Below, one piece after another: positions 63,302-64,000 of a stretch of 64,000 nucleotides of DNA. The position numbers and the translations under genes are program-made. Each line of letters starts with the position of its first letter. Position 1 is the stretch's first letter. Source of the stretch: Paenibacillus sp. FJAT-26967 (GTDB lineage Bacteria; Bacillota; Bacilli; Paenibacillales; NBRC-103111); the NCBI RefSeq assembly GCF_001541095.1, contig NZ_LMXH01000004.1, positions 124,001 through 188,000 of the forward strand, read 5' to 3'. The notes under the pieces were generated by a model, which saw nothing but the letters and a program-made list of their open reading frames with translations, was not told the DNA's origin and ran no database searches.

Positions 63302-64000
63302 CTAGTCTTTGATCCCGCGATACTTCGCGGTGCGCAGTTCTCTGATGTATGCTTCCAGGTGAGGCATGTCTGCATCAATGGCCTGCTGGACAGCACGCTC
63401 GATGTCATAAGGCACTCTGACGAACCTGATATCGAGGGGCGCGGCTGACCGGGATTTATAGCTGCCTTCCAGAATGACGTAGGATGCCTGCGTTACATCG
63501 AGCGGATTGCCTACACTGCCGACGTTAAACAGCACTTTTCCTTGCAAATGCTGAAGATAGGCATTGTGAATATCCCCGTAGCCTACGATATCGGCTGGAA
63601 CATTGGCCGTGCAGTGCTCGGAGGATTCGAATAGCGATAGTCGTTTCTCCAAGTCATCCCAAGGCTGTACACGTTCGTATAGACTGCGAGGCGAGGCGTG
63701 AAAAAGCCGCACATATTGGCCGCTCATATAGAACTCAATCGTGAAAGGAAGAGCGGCTAAATAATGGAGCCGTGCTTCTCCCAGCACATTTTGATGCCAG
63801 CACAGATCCGGGTACTCCGCTTCACGTGTTATAAAATCATCCCAGTTGCCGCTTACAACGGCTTCACAATGTTGGCGGATCAGATCTACCGCCTGATCGG
63901 AATGAGGACCTTTGCCGACCAGGTCCCCCAGGCACAATAATCTCGTAATATCTCTTCGGCGGATATCTTCCAATACAGCCTCAAGCGCCGGTATATTGCC
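63302..64000 (-). CDS. Metallophosphoesterase, YfcE/ApaH-like (5' partial)
   Basis: 233 residues are visible; the frame is open to the window edge (GNIPALEAV precedes the first possible start). The initial D-x-H motif lies outside. Present are CLGDLVGKGPHSDQAVDLI, SGNWDD in place of GNHD/E, then LFHASPR and VGYGDIHNAYLQ in place of the GHTH motif, and FNVGSVGNPLD. This is the Metallophos_2 subfamily of small cytoplasmic phosphodiesterases or diadenosine-tetraphosphate hydrolase relatives. YGDIH instead of GHTH is unusual. It probably shares a transcript with the DUF1648 gene. Confidence 0.85.
   Translation of the reverse strand, partial: GNIPALEAVLEDIRRRDITRLLCLGDLVGKGPHSDQAVDLIRQHCEAVVSGNWDDFITREAEYPDLCWHQNVLGEARLHYLAALPFTIEFYMSGQYVRLFHASPRSLYERVQPWDDLEKRLSLFESSEHCTANVPADIVGYGDIHNAYLQHLQGKVLFNVGSVGNPLDVTQASYVILEGSYKSRSAAPLDIRFVRVPYDIERAVQQAIDADMPHLEAYIRELRTAKYRGIKD

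Overview
The window looks like a chromosome segment of a Gram-positive, endospore-former-type Firmicute, most likely Paenibacillus or a close relative. Evidence: strong AGGAGG-type ribosome binding sites, frequent TTG and GTG starts, many intrinsic terminators, a CcpA-like cre site, and Bacillus/Paenibacillus-type genes (ydaJKLMN-like exopolysaccharide operon, MHYT-GGDEF-EAL protein, YkuE-like Tat phosphoesterase, YxiN/DbpA helicase). This is inference from gene content. No rRNA, tRNA, CRISPR array, prophage or insertion sequence was recognised.

Layout. 1-4.2 kb: end of a surface protein with Ig-like repeats and a lamin-tail domain, an SRPBCC-ArsR pair, yjdM and a coiled-coil protein. 4.5-10.4 kb: a c-di-GMP turnover enzyme, a luciferase-like oxidoreductase, and a divergent EamA exporter/LysR pair. 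10.3-16.7 kb (minus strand): Tat phosphoesterase, two-component system, chemoreceptor, broken methyltransferase and thioredoxin-like gene. The phosphoesterase and the two-component operon share a promoter-like repeat. 17.0-25.6 kb: an AraC regulator and a sialic acid operon (ABC importer, NanOx-like oxidoreductase, NanQ-like protein, NanK, NanA, NanE) whose make-up fits 2,7-anhydro-Neu5Ac use. 25.7-34.4 kb: small regulator-plus-effector units (MarR with CBS/MFS, SRPBCC with MarR, PadR with amidase, GNAT) and a zinc metallopeptidase.

34.5-39 kb: a GH20 hexosaminidase and a large GDYXXLXY membrane protein. 39.2-47.7 kb: a six-gene exopolysaccharide operon ending in a degenerate-GGDEF receptor that keeps an RxxD c-di-GMP site. 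47.9-50.1 kb: DbpA helicase, CsbD stress protein and an alkyltransferase-like DNA repair protein. 50.3-53.7 kb: a DUF4838 protein divergent from a GntR regulator fused to a sugar-binding-protein domain. 53.8-58.5 kb: two hybrid kinases. 58.6-60.1 kb: a thiosulfate-uptake-like YedE/YedF pair. 60.2-64 kb: a frameshifted uracil-DNA-glycosylase-like gene, a tiny membrane-protein gene with an apparent AUA start, an HxlR regulator, a lipoprotein, a DUF1648 protein and a phosphoesterase running off the end.

Themes. Amino-sugar and sialic acid scavenging (nan operon, GH20, DUF4838), and c-di-GMP control of a secreted polysaccharide (4.5 kb enzyme, 46.8 kb receptor). Many genes sit beside a dedicated one-component regulator with a readable operator palindrome.
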